Source: Curtobacterium sp. PhB115 | GTDB taxonomy: Bacteria; Actinomycetota; Actinomycetes; Actinomycetales; Microbacteriaceae | Length of the DNA stretch: 64,000 nt | Direction of reading: 5' to 3' | Assembly (NCBI RefSeq): GCF_003752025.1 | Contig: NZ_RJKR01000012.1 | Span: forward strand, 1 to 64,000 | Part shown: positions 24,927 to 33,487 of the stretch, in pieces | Numbering within the stretch: position 1 is the stretch's first letter | Layout of the letters: each line of letters starts with the position of its first letter | Notes under the pieces: model-generated | The model's database searches: none | Told to the model about the DNA's origin: nothing | The model's input: only the letters and a program-made list of their open reading frames with translations | Made by a program: the position numbers and the translations under genes

Positions 24927-25834
24927 CCCTCGCAGCAGACCGACCCCGCTCCTCGGCGGCCGCACGCGACCGCGCGATCGACCGTTCCGACGTCCGTGTC
25001 AAGCGGCACATGGGGCCGAAGATCCGCACGATCATCCAGGCCGCCGTCATCACCATCTGGTGCCTCCTGCCCTTCTACTGGATGGTGGTGACGAGCTTCC
25101 GCGACGTCGGGTACACGTTCGACCCGACGCCGTGGTTCACGCACGTGACGCTCGACAACTACGCGACCGCGTTCTCCACCGCACTCGGCAACCACCTCGG
25201 ACGGGCGCTGCTGAACAGCGTCTTCATCGGGATCGCGGTGACGGTCATCGCCCTGCTGGTCGGCACCTCGGCGGCCTACGCGCTCGCCCGGCTCGAGTTC
25301 GGCGGCAAGTCGCTCATCGCCGGTGCGATCCTCGCCGCGTCGATGTTCCCCGGCGTCGCGCTCATCTCCCCGCTGTTCCAGCTGTTCACGGACATCGGGT
25401 GGATGGGCACCTACCAGGCGCTCATCCTGCCGAGCATCTCGTTCGTGCTGCCGCTGACCGTGTACACGCTCGCCTCGTTCTTCCGGGAGATGCCCTGGGA
25501 CCTCGAGGAAGCGGCGCGCATCGACGGGTGCACCCGCGTGCAGGCGTTCCGGCGGATCATCCTGCCGCTCGCCGCCCCCGCGGTGTTCACGACGGCGATC
25601 CTGGCGTTCATCTCCAGCTGGAACGAGTACCTGATCTCCTCGCAGCTCTCGAGCGACGCCACGCAGCCCGTCACGGTCGCCATCGCGTCCTTCGCCGGGT
25701 CGCAGCCGCACCAGGAGCCCTACACGGCGGTGATGGCCGCGGGGACGATCGTCACGATCCCGCTCGTGATCCTCGTGCTGATCTTCCAACGTCGCATCGT
25801 GGCCGGCCTCACCGCCGGTGGCGTGAAGGGGTGA
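24923..25834 (+). CDS. Sugar ABC transporter permease, MalG type
   Basis: A 303-residue permease with about six transmembrane segments and the EAA loop EEAARIDGCTRVQAFRRIILP. Pairs with the MalF-type subunit to form the channel. The GTG start overlaps the preceding stop. No nucleotide-binding subunit is encoded in the operon, so a shared MsmK/MsiK-type ATPase encoded elsewhere is probably used. Confidence 0.88.
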   Translation: MTLAADRPRSSAAARDRAIDRSDVRVKRHMGPKIRTIIQAAVITIWCLLPFYWMVVTSFRDVGYTFDPTPWFTHVTLDNYATAFSTALGNHLGRALLNSVFIGIAVTVIALLVGTSAAYALARLEFGGKSLIAGAILAASMFPGVALISPLFQLFTDIGWMGTYQALILPSISFVLPLTVYTLASFFREMPWDLEEAARIDGCTRVQAFRRIILPLAAPAVFTTAILAFISSWNEYLISSQLSSDATQPVTVAIASFAGSQPHQEPYTAVMAAGTIVTIPLVILVLIFQRRIVAGLTAGGVKG

Positions 25835-26295
25835 CGACGATGGCACAGCGCGCGCCCGCCCGGCCCACCGCACGCATCGAGGAAGCGATCGGCTTCGTCG
25901 GCTGCTTCGGCGTCCTGTTCCTCGGCGTCACGATCTTCTCCGAGGTCACCGGTCGCCCGGCGCTCGGCTGGGCCCTGACCCTGCTCGTCTGCGTGCTCGG
26001 CGTCGTCGCCCTCGACCGCTGGCGGGTGGCGGTCCTCCGCCGCCACGGCGACGGGACGGCCGCCGACGGCATCGGTGGCGTGCCGGCCGTCGCGCCCGTC
26101 CGGACCACCGCGGCCGACGACACCCGTCGGCGGCCCCGGCCGGCGGCGGACGGCCGCGTGCACCAGCACGCCGGGTGGGACGAGCTCGCCCCGGCCGGAC
26201 GACGCCAGGTGCGCGACGCGCGGCGGCGTGCTGCCGCGACCGGTGGCGGTGGAGCCGACCACCCGGCGGGCGTGACGCACGGCACGGACGGCTGA
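25831..26295 (+). CDS. Small membrane protein of the sugar ABC operon, unknown function
   Basis: A 154-residue protein with two hydrophobic segments (about residues 20-40 and 47-63), then a polar, Arg-rich tail with HQHAGWDELAPAGRRQ. The GTG overlaps the preceding permease stop (GTGA); an ATG three codons later is an alternative. Not recognised as a known family. Position suggests it is made with the transporter, perhaps as an accessory of the permease complex, but this is inference. Confidence 0.6.
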   Translation: MTTMAQRAPARPTARIEEAIGFVGCFGVLFLGVTIFSEVTGRPALGWALTLLVCVLGVVALDRWRVAVLRRHGDGTAADGIGGVPAVAPVRTTAADDTRRRPRPAADGRVHQHAGWDELAPAGRRQVRDARRRAAATGGGGADHPAGVTHGTDG

Positions 26296-26316
26296 CGGGC
26301 CTCCCGGGTCGCACCG

Positions 26317-27354
26317 ATGGGCATCCAGGAGATCGCGACCGTCACGGGCCTGTCGAAGTCCACGGTGTCGCGGGCGCTCCGCGGCATGTCGAACGTCGCG
26401 GACACGACCATCGACGAGGTCCAACGGGTCGCCGACGAACTCGGGTACGTGCCGAGCTCGGCGGCGGCCGGCCTCGCCACCGGGCGCCAACGGGCCGTCG
26501 GCGTGGTCGTGCCGGTCATCGACCGCTGGTTCTACGTCAAGGCGCTCGGCGGCGTCGACGCTGAACTGCGCCGAGCGGGCTACGACCTCGTCCTCTACAA
26601 CCTGGGCGGTCCCGGCGGTGATCGTGACCGGGCCTTCCGGCGCTCCATGCTGCGGCACCGGGTCGACGCCCTCGTGCTGCTGTCCCTCGTGCTCGACGAG
26701 ACCGAGCGCGCCGAGCTCGAGCTCAGCCAGCACCCGATGATCGTCATCGGGGGACCCGCGCCGGGCCTGCGGAACGTCGGCGTCGACGACGGCGCCGTGG
26801 CCCGGATCGCCGTCGACCACCTGTGCGGCCTCGGCCACCGGTCCGTCGCGTACGTCGGCGGGCAGGACGAGGCGGGGATGAACGTGGCCGTCCCGCACCT
26901 CCGACGGGACGGCTTCGTGGACGCCATGCGCGCCGCGGGGCACGCGGTGCCGGAGCGGTGGCTGCTCGACGGACGGTTCTCGTTCGCGGGTGGGGTCGCG
27001 GCCGGGACGGTGCTGTTCGGCGGCCGCGGCGGAGCCGGCGGTGGAGGTGCCGCCGCTGACCGGCCGACGGCCGTGCTCTGCGCGTCGGACGAGATGGCGC
27101 TCGGGGTGCTCGTCGCCGCGCGCCGAGCCGGGCTCTCGGTCCCGCAGGACGTCTCCGTCATCGGGATCGACGGGCACGAGTACGGCGCCACCGTCGGACT
27201 GACGACCGTCGCGCAGGACCCGGAGGCGCAGGGGCGGACGGCAGCTCGCGCAGTGCTCGCCGAGGTCGACGGCGCCGCGGCCTCGGTGCTCCCGGCCGCG
27301 CCGGCGCACCTCGTCGTCCGGGAGACCACGGGCCCGCCGCCGCCCGGCGCGTAG
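26317..27354 (+). CDS. LacI-family transcriptional regulator
   Basis: A 345-residue repressor. The N-terminal helix-turn-helix IQEIATVTGLSKSTVSRAL and hinge YVPSSAAAGLATG precede a periplasmic-binding-type ligand domain beginning VGVVVPVIDRWFYVK. Last gene of the sugar ABC operon, probably autoregulating it through the palindromes at 22321 and 22384. The Gly/Ala-rich segment near residue 230 is a poorly conserved loop. The start ATG gives only one residue before the HTH, shorter than average. Confidence 0.88.
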   Translation: MGIQEIATVTGLSKSTVSRALRGMSNVADTTIDEVQRVADELGYVPSSAAAGLATGRQRAVGVVVPVIDRWFYVKALGGVDAELRRAGYDLVLYNLGGPGGDRDRAFRRSMLRHRVDALVLLSLVLDETERAELELSQHPMIVIGGPAPGLRNVGVDDGAVARIAVDHLCGLGHRSVAYVGGQDEAGMNVAVPHLRRDGFVDAMRAAGHAVPERWLLDGRFSFAGGVAAGTVLFGGRGGAGGGGAAADRPTAVLCASDEMALGVLVAARRAGLSVPQDVSVIGIDGHEYGATVGLTTVAQDPEAQGRTAARAVLAEVDGAAASVLPAAPAHLVVRETTGPPPPGA

Positions 27355-27364
27355 GGTCGGGCGC

Positions 27365-28000
27365 ATGGAGGTCACGAAGCTCGAGCACGCCTGCCAGATC
27401 GTGTCGGACGGAGACGCCCGGCTGGTCCTCGACCCGGGGAACTTCACCCGCCCGGTCGACGCCACCGGCGTCGTCGCCGTGGTGATCACCCACGAGCACC
27501 CCGACCACGTCACGCCAGAGCAGGTCCGTCGGATCCTCGAGGCGAACCCCCGTGCCGTCGTCATCGGGCCGGAGGGGGTGCGGGCGGCGCTCGCCGGATC
27601 CGGCGTCGACGTGGACGTCGTGACCGACGGGGACCACCGCACCGTCGGCCCGTTCGAGCTCGCCTTCCACGGCACGCGACACCAGCTGATCCACTCGTCC
27701 GTGCCGATCGTCGACAACACCGGCGTCCTGGTGAACGGCAAGCTCTTCCACCCCGGTGACTCGTACACCGACCCCGGAGTCCCGGTCGAGGTCCTCGCCG
27801 CACCCGTCGGAGCGCCGTGGCTCAAGGTCGCCGAGATGATGGACTACGTCGCGGCGATCGCTCCGGCCCGGGCGTACCCGATCCACGAGGCCACGCTGTC
27901 CGAGGTCGGCTACGGCATGCACACCGGGCGGCTCCGCGAGGCCGTCGAGCCCTGGGGGTCGCTCGTGGTCCTGGCGCCGGGGGAGTCCATGACGATCTGA
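27365..28000 (+). CDS. Metallo-beta-lactamase-fold hydrolase, UlaG-like
   Basis: A 211-residue protein. THEHPDH near residues 42-48 is the HxHxDH zinc motif, with further ligands likely in HGTRHQ, HPGDS and HE. The fold resembles UlaG-like and L-ascorbate lactonase-type proteins, but family members have varied substrates. The start follows a TAGGGT -10 by 7 nt, so the mRNA is likely leaderless and separate from the lacI gene. No functional link to neighbours is evident. Confidence 0.8.
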   Translation: MEVTKLEHACQIVSDGDARLVLDPGNFTRPVDATGVVAVVITHEHPDHVTPEQVRRILEANPRAVVIGPEGVRAALAGSGVDVDVVTDGDHRTVGPFELAFHGTRHQLIHSSVPIVDNTGVLVNGKLFHPGDSYTDPGVPVEVLAAPVGAPWLKVAEMMDYVAAIAPARAYPIHEATLSEVGYGMHTGRLREAVEPWGSLVVLAPGESMTI

Positions 28001-28025
28001 AACGCGCCGGGCCGCGCCGTGGTCG

Positions 28026-28084
28026 CTTCGTGAGCAGGAATGGTCGGGTGGGCCCGACCGACGCGACCATTCCTGCTCACGAAG
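28026..28084. repeat. Inverted repeat with perfect 21-nt arms
   Basis: 28026-28046 and 28064-28084 are exact reverse complements around a 17-nt loop. It stands between the MBL gene and the tRNA-Glu genes. I see no gene in 28,001-28,352, only this repeat, two palindromes and a tRNA promoter. Confidence 0.85.
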
Positions 28085-28107
28085 TGCGGCCCTGGACGTG
28101 CGCGCGG

Positions 28108-28153
28108 TCGGACGGGAGGCCCGTGGCGGGCCCGCCACGGGCCTCCCGTCCGA
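28108..28153. repeat. Dispersed GC-rich palindrome, copy 4
   Basis: A perfect 46-bp palindrome, core GTGGCGGGCCCGCCAC. Confidence 0.9.
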
Positions 28154-28194
28154 TGGGCGGTCGCGTCCATGACCGCGCGACCGATGCGTCCGCA

Positions 28195-28240
28195 TGTTGC
28201 GACAGAACGCTCGTCGTTCGACCGGTGTTCCGTCGGAATC
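28195..28240. repeat. Inverted repeat of the TTGCGACAGAAC family, imperfect
   Basis: The left arm GTTGCGACAGAACGC matches the repeat at 20756; the right arm GGTGTTCCGTCGGAAT is diverged. Confidence 0.6.
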
Positions 28241-28306
28241 TGCACGTGCAACGAACGCCGTATGCCCGCTCCGGCATGGCGGCACACCCGGGCGACACGC
28301 CTCGTT

Positions 28307-28335
28307 TTGGCGCGGTGCGCGGCTTGTGCAATACT
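28307..28335 (+). promoter_or_regulatory. Promoter of the tRNA-Glu pair
   Basis: TTGGCG (28307-28312), 17 nt, AATACT (28330-28335), with the tRNA 5' end 17 nt downstream. Confidence 0.6.
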
Positions 28336-28352
28336 TGTCGAGTTGTCGGAAC

Positions 28353-28428
28353 GGCCCCATCGTATAGCGGCCTAGTACGCTGCCCTCTCACGGCGGTAAC
28401 GCGGGTTCGAATCCCGCTGGGGTCACCA
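28353..28428 (+). tRNA. tRNA-Glu (anticodon CUC), copy 1, CCA encoded
   Basis: Acceptor stem GGCCCCA/TGGGGTC (one G-U pair); anticodon loop CTCTCAC with CTC at 28387-28389; T-arm GCGGGTTCGAATCCCGC. The 73-nt body is followed by an encoded CCA. Confidence 0.95.
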
Positions 28429-28461
28429 CAGGTGACATGCTCCGAGTCCGACAACAGCCGC

Positions 28462-28534
28462 GGCCCCATCGTATAGCGGCCTAGTACGCTGCCCTCTCAC
28501 GGCGGTAACGCGGGTTCGAATCCCGCTGGGGTCA
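28462..28534 (+). tRNA. tRNA-Glu (anticodon CUC), copy 2, no encoded CCA
   Basis: Identical to copy 1 over all 73 nt, with a 109-bp period, but followed by CAA, not CCA. The anticodon is at 28496-28498. Confidence 0.95.
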
Positions 28535-28560
28535 CAAGCACGCAACACCAGCACCACCAC

Positions 28561-28590
28561 GAAAGCCCTCCGGTCCGCCGGGGGGCTTTC
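28561..28590 (+). terminator. Terminator after the tRNA-Glu pair
   Basis: Stem GAAAGCCCTCCGG with CCGGGGGGCTTTC (one wobble) and a short loop. Confidence 0.8.
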
Positions 28591-28611
28591 CTCGTGTGCC
28601 AGGCTTGCTCC

Positions 28612-29040
28612 GTGCCCGACGAACGACCACCGCACCTCCGCTGGCGCCTCCTCGGCCTCGTCGCGGTCGGTGGCGCGATCGGGACGGCCGCCCGTGCGCT
28701 CCTCGCCGAGGCGTTCCCCGCCCACGACGGCATCAGCTGGGTCATCCTCGTGATCAACGTCGTCGGGGCGTTCTGTCTCGGCCTCCTGCTCGACGCGCTC
28801 GCACGCCGTGGCCCGGACGTCGGGCGTCGTCGCACGATCCGCCTCCTCGTCGGCACGGGTGTGCTCGGCGGATTCACGACCTACAGCACCCTCGCCGACG
28901 ACACCGCGCAGCTGCTCGACACCGGACGGTGGGGTGCGGGCAGCGGGTACGCCCTGCTCACCGTGGTGCTCGGGCTGCTCGCCGTCGCCGCCGGGGTCTG
29001 GGTGGCCTCGGTCACGAAGCCCCGGGAGGAGAACCGGTGA
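28612..29040 (+). CDS. crcB: Fluoride channel subunit, CrcB/Fluc family (first of pair)
   Basis: A 142-residue membrane protein with four hydrophobic segments. GGAIGTAARALL at the first helix and LGGFTTYSTLADD, the fluoride-pore phenylalanine/threonine loop, identify the family. Fluc channels export fluoride as dual-topology dimers, or as heterodimers when two genes lie in tandem, as here. The start is uncertain: an in-frame GTG at 28594 sits against the terminator, so I prefer 28612. It overlaps the second crcB by 4 nt (GTGA). Confidence 0.87.
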   Translation: MPDERPPHLRWRLLGLVAVGGAIGTAARALLAEAFPAHDGISWVILVINVVGAFCLGLLLDALARRGPDVGRRRTIRLLVGTGVLGGFTTYSTLADDTAQLLDTGRWGAGSGYALLTVVLGLLAVAAGVWVASVTKPREENR

Positions 29041-29426
29041 ACCCCCTCGAACTGCTCCTCGTCGCCGTCGGCGGGGGAGTCGGCGCCGCACTCCGCTTCC
29101 TGCTCGACGGCCTCGTGAAGGCACGCGTCGCCCGGTCGCGACTCCGCGCCTTCCCGCTCGGCACCCTGGTCATCAACGTCTCCGGATCGTTCGTGCTGGG
29201 GCTCCTCACGGGGCTCGGGCAGGCGGGGACGATCCCGCTCCCGGCGGTCGCGGTGCTCGGGACGGGCATGATGGGTGGGTACACGACGTTCTCGACGGCG
29301 AGCGTCGAGACCGTACAGCTCCTCCGATCCGGCAAGTCCCGGCTCGCCGTCCTGAACGGCCTCGGGATGCTCGTCGTCTCGGTCGGCGCAGCTGCGCTCG
29401 GCCTCTGGATCGGAAGGAACCCATGA
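29037..29426 (+). CDS. crcB: Fluoride channel subunit, CrcB/Fluc family (second of pair)
   Basis: A 129-residue protein with four transmembrane segments. VGAALRFLLD and MGGYTTFSTASVE are the family signatures. Conserved asparagine in VINVSGSF is present. With the upstream paralogue it probably forms a heterodimeric channel. The GTG start overlaps the previous stop, and the end overlaps the ATG of the phosphatase gene. No fluoride riboswitch was recognised upstream. Confidence 0.9.
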   Translation: MNPLELLLVAVGGGVGAALRFLLDGLVKARVARSRLRAFPLGTLVINVSGSFVLGLLTGLGQAGTIPLPAVAVLGTGMMGGYTTFSTASVETVQLLRSGKSRLAVLNGLGMLVVSVGAAALGLWIGRNP

Positions 29427-30028
29427 CCTCGGAACGCCCCGGCGAACTCGTCCTCGTCCGCCACGGAGAGACGGAGTGGTCGAAGAGCGGTCAGCACACC
29501 GGCCGCACCGACATCCCCCTCACCGACAACGGCATCGAGCAGGCGAAGCGCGCCGGCCGGTACCTCGCCGACCGTTCGTTCGCGTTGGCGCTGTCGAGCC
29601 CGCTGCAGCGTGCCCGCGACACGGCGCACCTGATCGGCGTCGACCCGGAGCTCGACGAGGACCTGTACGAGTGGGACTACGGCGCGTACGAGGGGCTCAC
29701 CACCCCGCAGATCAAGGTGTTGCGGCACGGGCCGTGGGACCTCTGGACCGACGGGGTGCCAGCCGGTGACACGCCCGGTGAGAACGCCGCCGAGGTCCGT
29801 GTCCGGGTCGAGCGGATCCTGAACCGCGCCCGTCCGGTGCTCGCCGAGGGGCAGGACGCCGTGTTCATCGCCCACGGCCACGTGCTGCGGGCCCTCGGCG
29901 CCGCGTGGATCCGGCTCGCGCCGCAGGACGGTGCCGTGCTGAAGCTCGGGACCGCGTCGGTCAGCATCCTCGGCTACGAGCACGGCCGCCCCGTCATCGA
30001 CGCCTGGAACATCCAGCCGCGCGACTGA
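29423..30028 (+). CDS. Histidine phosphatase (phosphoglycerate mutase-like)
   Basis: A 201-residue enzyme of the histidine phosphatase superfamily. LVRHGETEW carries the phospho-accepting His and first Arg. SSPLQRARDTA gives the second Arg, and FIAHGHVLRAL the second catalytic His. The substrate is not evident; relatives act on phosphosugars, nucleotides or phosphoproteins. ATGA overlap with the second crcB suggests coupled expression. Ends before a palindrome shared with a convergent gene. Confidence 0.85.
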   Translation: MTSERPGELVLVRHGETEWSKSGQHTGRTDIPLTDNGIEQAKRAGRYLADRSFALALSSPLQRARDTAHLIGVDPELDEDLYEWDYGAYEGLTTPQIKVLRHGPWDLWTDGVPAGDTPGENAAEVRVRVERILNRARPVLAEGQDAVFIAHGHVLRALGAAWIRLAPQDGAVLKLGTASVSILGYEHGRPVIDAWNIQPRD

Positions 30029-30100
30029 CGTGCCGGCGGCGGGTCCGTGGGTGCGGTCTGCGAGAGCGACAGTTCCGCGCCACCTCAGCTGGTCAGTCCC

Positions 30101-30153
30101 GCGAGAGCGACAGAGTTGTGCGAACAGTTCGCGGAGATCTGTCGCTTTCGCGA
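30101..30153. repeat. Inverted repeat of the GCGAAAGCGACAG family
   Basis: GCGAGAGCGACAG pairs with CTGTCGCTTTCGC, with a nested GCGAAC/GTTCGC stem. A half copy precedes it near 30060. A related copy is at 52645-52697. Confidence 0.7.
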
Positions 30154-30171
30154 CCGGGTCGCGCCCACGAC

Positions 30172-30215
30172 CGGCCTGGAGGCCCGTGGCGGCGCCGCCA
30201 CGGGCCTCCAGGCCG
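30172..30215. repeat. Dispersed GC-rich palindrome, copy 5
   Basis: A perfect 44-bp palindrome centred at 30193/30194, between the convergent phosphatase and FUSC genes; it ends inside the FUSC-gene stop region. Confidence 0.9.
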
Positions 30216-31283
30216 TCAGACGGTGCGGATGGCGCTCGTCGCGCCCAGGGCCCGGCCACGTCGACGCTCGATGGCGCGTCCGACGAACAACAGCCCGACG
30301 CTCACGAGGGCGCCGAGGGTGGTCTGCGCGACGCGGTCGAGGGCGAGGAGCTCCGGCGCCTCCGGCAGGCTCAGCCACGACACCGCGAGGGCGAGCGGCG
30401 TCAGGAACAGCAGGCAGACGGCGTAGTTCCGTGCGACGAAGATCTCCGCGAAGAACTGCCCCACGACGGCGATGACGACGATCCACCACGCCGACGGTTC
30501 GAGCAGCAGGATCCCGACGGCGATGACGGTGCCGCCGATCGTGCCGACGAAGCGCTGGAACGCCCGGATCACGGTGTGCCGCTGGCGGAGGGCGGGCAGG
30601 GTCGACACCACGGCGATGACCGCCCAGTAGGGGTGTCCGAGCCAGGGGATCACCGACGCCACCGCACCGGCGACGAGCGAGCCGACCACGTTGAGCGCGA
30701 CGGTCTCCCAGAGTGCCGGAGTCGCGAGGATCGCGAGCGACCGGTGCTTGCGGTCGGCGAGCGGCCGGAACCGGTGCGGGGCGCGGGGGTGCCACAGGTG
30801 CCGGATCACGAAGCCGGACATCGCGACGAGCCACGCCCAGACCACCGAGCAGCCGATGATCGTCGCCACCAGGGGCAGGTCGGCCGGTCGGACGGGCACC
30901 AGGGCGGAGACCACGAACGCGAACACGGGGAAGATCGGCTGCGCGGGGATGGCCCGGAGCGTCGACAGGGTGCAGACGGCGATGACGAGCACGACGACGA
31001 GCCCCGCCGCCTGCATCCAGAGCGGTGACCCGAGCAGGGCGACGCCGATGCCTGCGAACATGCACAGCGCCTGCAGTGCGCCGGCGACCCCGGTGGTGAC
31101 GGCCCGCTGCCGGTAGGGCTCGGTCGCGCCGAAGATCGCGGTGAACCCGGCGAACATCGCGAACGCGGCGTAGCCCGGCATCCCGAGGGCGATGAGCAGC
31201 GCGAGAGGCGCACCACCCGCGATCGCTGCGCGTGCCGCGCCCTCGAGGTTGATCGTCCGGGTCGAGTGCGCAGGTGTCGTCAT
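30216..31283 (-). CDS. FUSC-family membrane protein (aromatic acid exporter-like)
   Basis: A 355-residue polytopic protein. Two hydrophobic blocks of about four to five helices each are separated by a short polar region with RHLWHPRAPHRFRPLADRKHR. The second block (HPYWAVIAVVSTLPALRQRHTVIRAFQRFVGTIGG in part) is the typical fusaric acid resistance-like signature, where WAV and the QR...R...G pattern recur. Relatives are proposed to export aromatic or other weak acids. No cytoplasmic C-terminal domain is present. It is monocistronic on the minus strand, divergent from leuC. Confidence 0.8.
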   Translation of the reverse strand: MTTPAHSTRTINLEGAARAAIAGGAPLALLIALGMPGYAAFAMFAGFTAIFGATEPYRQRAVTTGVAGALQALCMFAGIGVALLGSPLWMQAAGLVVVLVIAVCTLSTLRAIPAQPIFPVFAFVVSALVPVRPADLPLVATIIGCSVVWAWLVAMSGFVIRHLWHPRAPHRFRPLADRKHRSLAILATPALWETVALNVVGSLVAGAVASVIPWLGHPYWAVIAVVSTLPALRQRHTVIRAFQRFVGTIGGTVIAVGILLLEPSAWWIVVIAVVGQFFAEIFVARNYAVCLLFLTPLALAVSWLSLPEAPELLALDRVAQTTLGALVSVGLLFVGRAIERRRGRALGATSAIRTV

Positions 31284-31320
31284 GTCCCGACCATCTTCCC
31301 ACCGCGACGGGTGTCGTGGA

Positions 31321-31340
31321 GTCGCCACGGGCCTCCAGGC
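31321..31340. repeat. Half copy of the dispersed GC-rich palindrome
   Basis: GTCGCCACGGGCCTCCAGGC matches the right arm of copy 5. Similar left-arm fragments lie at 34957-34984 and 40519-40539. Confidence 0.65.
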
Positions 31341-31374
31341 TTGGTCCGACGGCACGCTCGCGCGGCGACCCTCG

Positions 31375-31397
31375 TTGGTATACCAACCTGGTAGAGT
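31375..31397 (+). promoter_or_regulatory. leuCD promoter region with a palindromic operator
   Basis: The perfect 12-bp palindrome TTGGTATACCAA (31375-31386) lies directly upstream of the -10 TAGAGT (31392-31397). A regulator bound there would cover the -35 to -20 region. The expected transcription start is near 31404, about 48 nt before the chosen leuC ATG. Confidence 0.55.
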
Positions 31398-31451
31398 CGC
31401 CTGATCGTGCCGCGGTCGCGGCGCAACGACGAGAACGAGGGAGTCGAGCTC

Positions 31452-32891
31452 ATGGGTAGGACGCTCGCCGAGAAGGTGTGGGACGACCACGTCGTGGTCA
31501 AGGGCGAGGACGGCAACCCCGACCTCCTCTACATCGACCTCCACCTCGTGCACGAGGTGACGAGCCCGCAGGCGTTCGACGGTCTGCGGCAGGCCGGACG
31601 CCCGGTCCGTCGCCTCGACCTGACCATCGCGACCGAGGACCACAACACCCCGACGCTCGCGATCGACCGCCCCATCGCGGACCCGACGAGCCGGATCCAG
31701 ATCGAGACGCTCCGTCGCAACTGCGAGGAGTTCGGCGTCCGCCTGCACTCCCTCGGCGACAAAGAGCAGGGGATCGTGCACGTCGTCGGCCCGCAGCTCG
31801 GCCTGACGATGCCCGGCATCACCGTCGTCTGCGGCGACTCGCACACGAGCACCCACGGTGCCTTCGGCGCGATGGCGTTCGGCATCGGCACCTCCGAGGT
31901 CGAGCACGTCCTGGCGACGCAGACCCTGCCGCTGAAGCCCTTCAAGACGATGGCGATCACGGTCGAGGGCACCCTGCGTCCCGGCGTCACGGCGAAGGAC
32001 ATCATCCTCGCGGTCATCGCGAAGATCGGTACCGGCGGCGGACAGGGCTACGTGCTCGAGTACCGCGGCTCCGCGATCCGTGCGCTCTCGATGGAGGGCC
32101 GCATGACGATCTGCAACATGTCGATCGAGGCCGGTGCCCGGGCCGGCATGGTCGCCCCCGACCAGATCACCTACGACTACGTCCAGGGCCGCGACCACGC
32201 GCCGACCGGTCAGGACTGGGACGACGCCGTCGCGTACTGGGACACCCTGTCGACCGACGACGACGCCGTGTTCGACGCCGAGGTCTTCATCGACGCCGAC
32301 GAGCTCGAGCCCTTCGTTACCTGGGGCACCAACCCCGGCCAGGGCGTCTCGCTGTCGGAGAACGTGCCTTCGCCTCTTGACTTCGAAGACCCGAACGACC
32401 AGGCCGCTGCGCAGCGGGCCCTCGACTACATGGACATCGCCGCCGGCACCCCGATGAAGGACATCGCCGTCGACGCGGTGTTCATGGGTTCCTGCACGAA
32501 CTCGCGCATCGAGGACCTGCGGGCCTTCGCGTCGATCATCCAGGGCCAGCAGAAGGCACCGGGCGTGCGCGTCATGGTCGTGCCCGGCTCTGCCCGCGTC
32601 CGGCTCGAAGCCGAGGCCGAGGGGCTCGACGTCGTGATCAAGGAGTTCGGCGCCGAGTGGCGGTTCGCCGGGTGCTCGATGTGCCTCGGCATGAACCCCG
32701 ACCAGCTCGCACCGGGGGAGCGCTGCGCCAGCACCTCGAACCGCAACTTCGAGGGGCGCCAGGGCAAGGGCGGGCGCACCCACCTGGTGTCGCCGCTCGT
32801 CGCCGCCGCCACTGCGATCCGCGGCACGCTCTCCAGCCCGTGGGACCTCGAGAACGCCGAAGCGAACACCGTCCTGGAAGGGGCAGTCTGA
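31452..32891 (+). CDS. leuC: 3-isopropylmalate dehydratase large subunit
   Basis: A 479-residue aconitase-family subunit of leucine biosynthesis that interconverts 2- and 3-isopropylmalate with LeuD. The 4Fe-4S cluster cysteines are in [11 protein letters not shown] and [21 protein letters not shown] is another signature. I chose the ATG at 31452, with GAGGGAG upstream; an in-frame GTG at 31407 would add 15 unlikely residues, although its position would allow a leaderless start. The stop overlaps the leuD start by one base (TGATG). Confidence 0.97.
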   Translation: MGRTLAEKVWDDHVVVKGEDGNPDLLYIDLHLVHEVTSPQAFDGLRQAGRPVRRLDLTIATEDHNTPTLAIDRPIADPTSRIQIETLRRNCEEFGVRLHSLGDKEQGIVHVVGPQLGLTMPGITVVCGDSHTSTHGAFGAMAFGIGTSEVEHVLATQTLPLKPFKTMAITVEGTLRPGVTAKDIILAVIAKIGTGGGQGYVLEYRGSAIRALSMEGRMTICNMSIEAGARAGMVAPDQITYDYVQGRDHAPTGQDWDDAVAYWDTLSTDDDAVFDAEVFIDADELEPFVTWGTNPGQGVSLSENVPSPLDFEDPNDQAAAQRALDYMDIAAGTPMKDIAVDAVFMGSCTNSRIEDLRAFASIIQGQQKAPGVRVMVVPGSARVRLEAEAEGLDVVIKEFGAEWRFAGCSMCLGMNPDQLAPGERCASTSNRNFEGRQGKGGRTHLVSPLVAAATAIRGTLSSPWDLENAEANTVLEGAV

Positions 32892-33487
32892 TGGACAAGA
32901 TCACCACCGTCACCGGCATCGCGGCCCCGCTCAAGCGGTCGAACGTCGACACCGACCAGATCATCCCCGCGGTCTACCTCAAGCGCGTCACGAAGACCGG
33001 CTTCGAGGACGCCCTTTTCTCCGGCTGGCGGCAGGACCCTTCGTTCGTGCTCAACCAGGAGCGCTACCAGGGTGCTCGTGTGCTCGTCGCCGGCCCCGAC
33101 TTCGGCACCGGCTCGTCCCGCGAGCACGCCGTCTGGGCGCTCCGCGACTTCGGCTTCGCGGTCGTGATCTCACCCCGGTTCGCGGACATCTTCAAGGGCA
33201 ACGCGGGCAAGCAGGGCCTGGTCACCGCGATCGTGACCGAATCGGAAGTCGAGCGCCTCTGGGCCGCCATCGAGGCGAACCCGGGCATCGAGGCGACGGT
33301 GGACCTGGTGGCGCAGCGCGTGTCGCTCGGGGATGTGGACGTCCCCTTCGAGATCGACGCTTACACTCGTTGGCGGTTGATGGAAGGGCTCGACGACATC
33401 GGGCTCACCCTCCGTGACGAGACCTCGATCACGGAGTTCGAATCCCGCCGCTCCACATGGCGGCCGAAGACATTGCCGGTGAAGTAG
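32891..33487 (+). CDS. leuD: 3-isopropylmalate dehydratase small subunit
   Basis: A 198-residue swivelling-domain subunit that binds Leu[16 protein letters not shown] at the N-terminus and [17 protein letters not shown] are the family hallmarks. Length is normal. Its TAG stop overlaps by one base the likely murA GTG. Confidence 0.97.
   Translation: MDKITTVTGIAAPLKRSNVDTDQIIPAVYLKRVTKTGFEDALFSGWRQDPSFVLNQERYQGARVLVAGPDFGTGSSREHAVWALRDFGFAVVISPRFADIFKGNAGKQGLVTAIVTESEVERLWAAIEANPGIEATVDLVAQRVSLGDVDVPFEIDAYTRWRLMEGLDDIGLTLRDETSITEFESRRSTWRPKTLPVK

Noticed and set aside
29012-30259. Minus-strand ORF across crcB and the phosphatase gene
   Set aside because: It contradicts three overlapping, well-recognised plus-strand genes.
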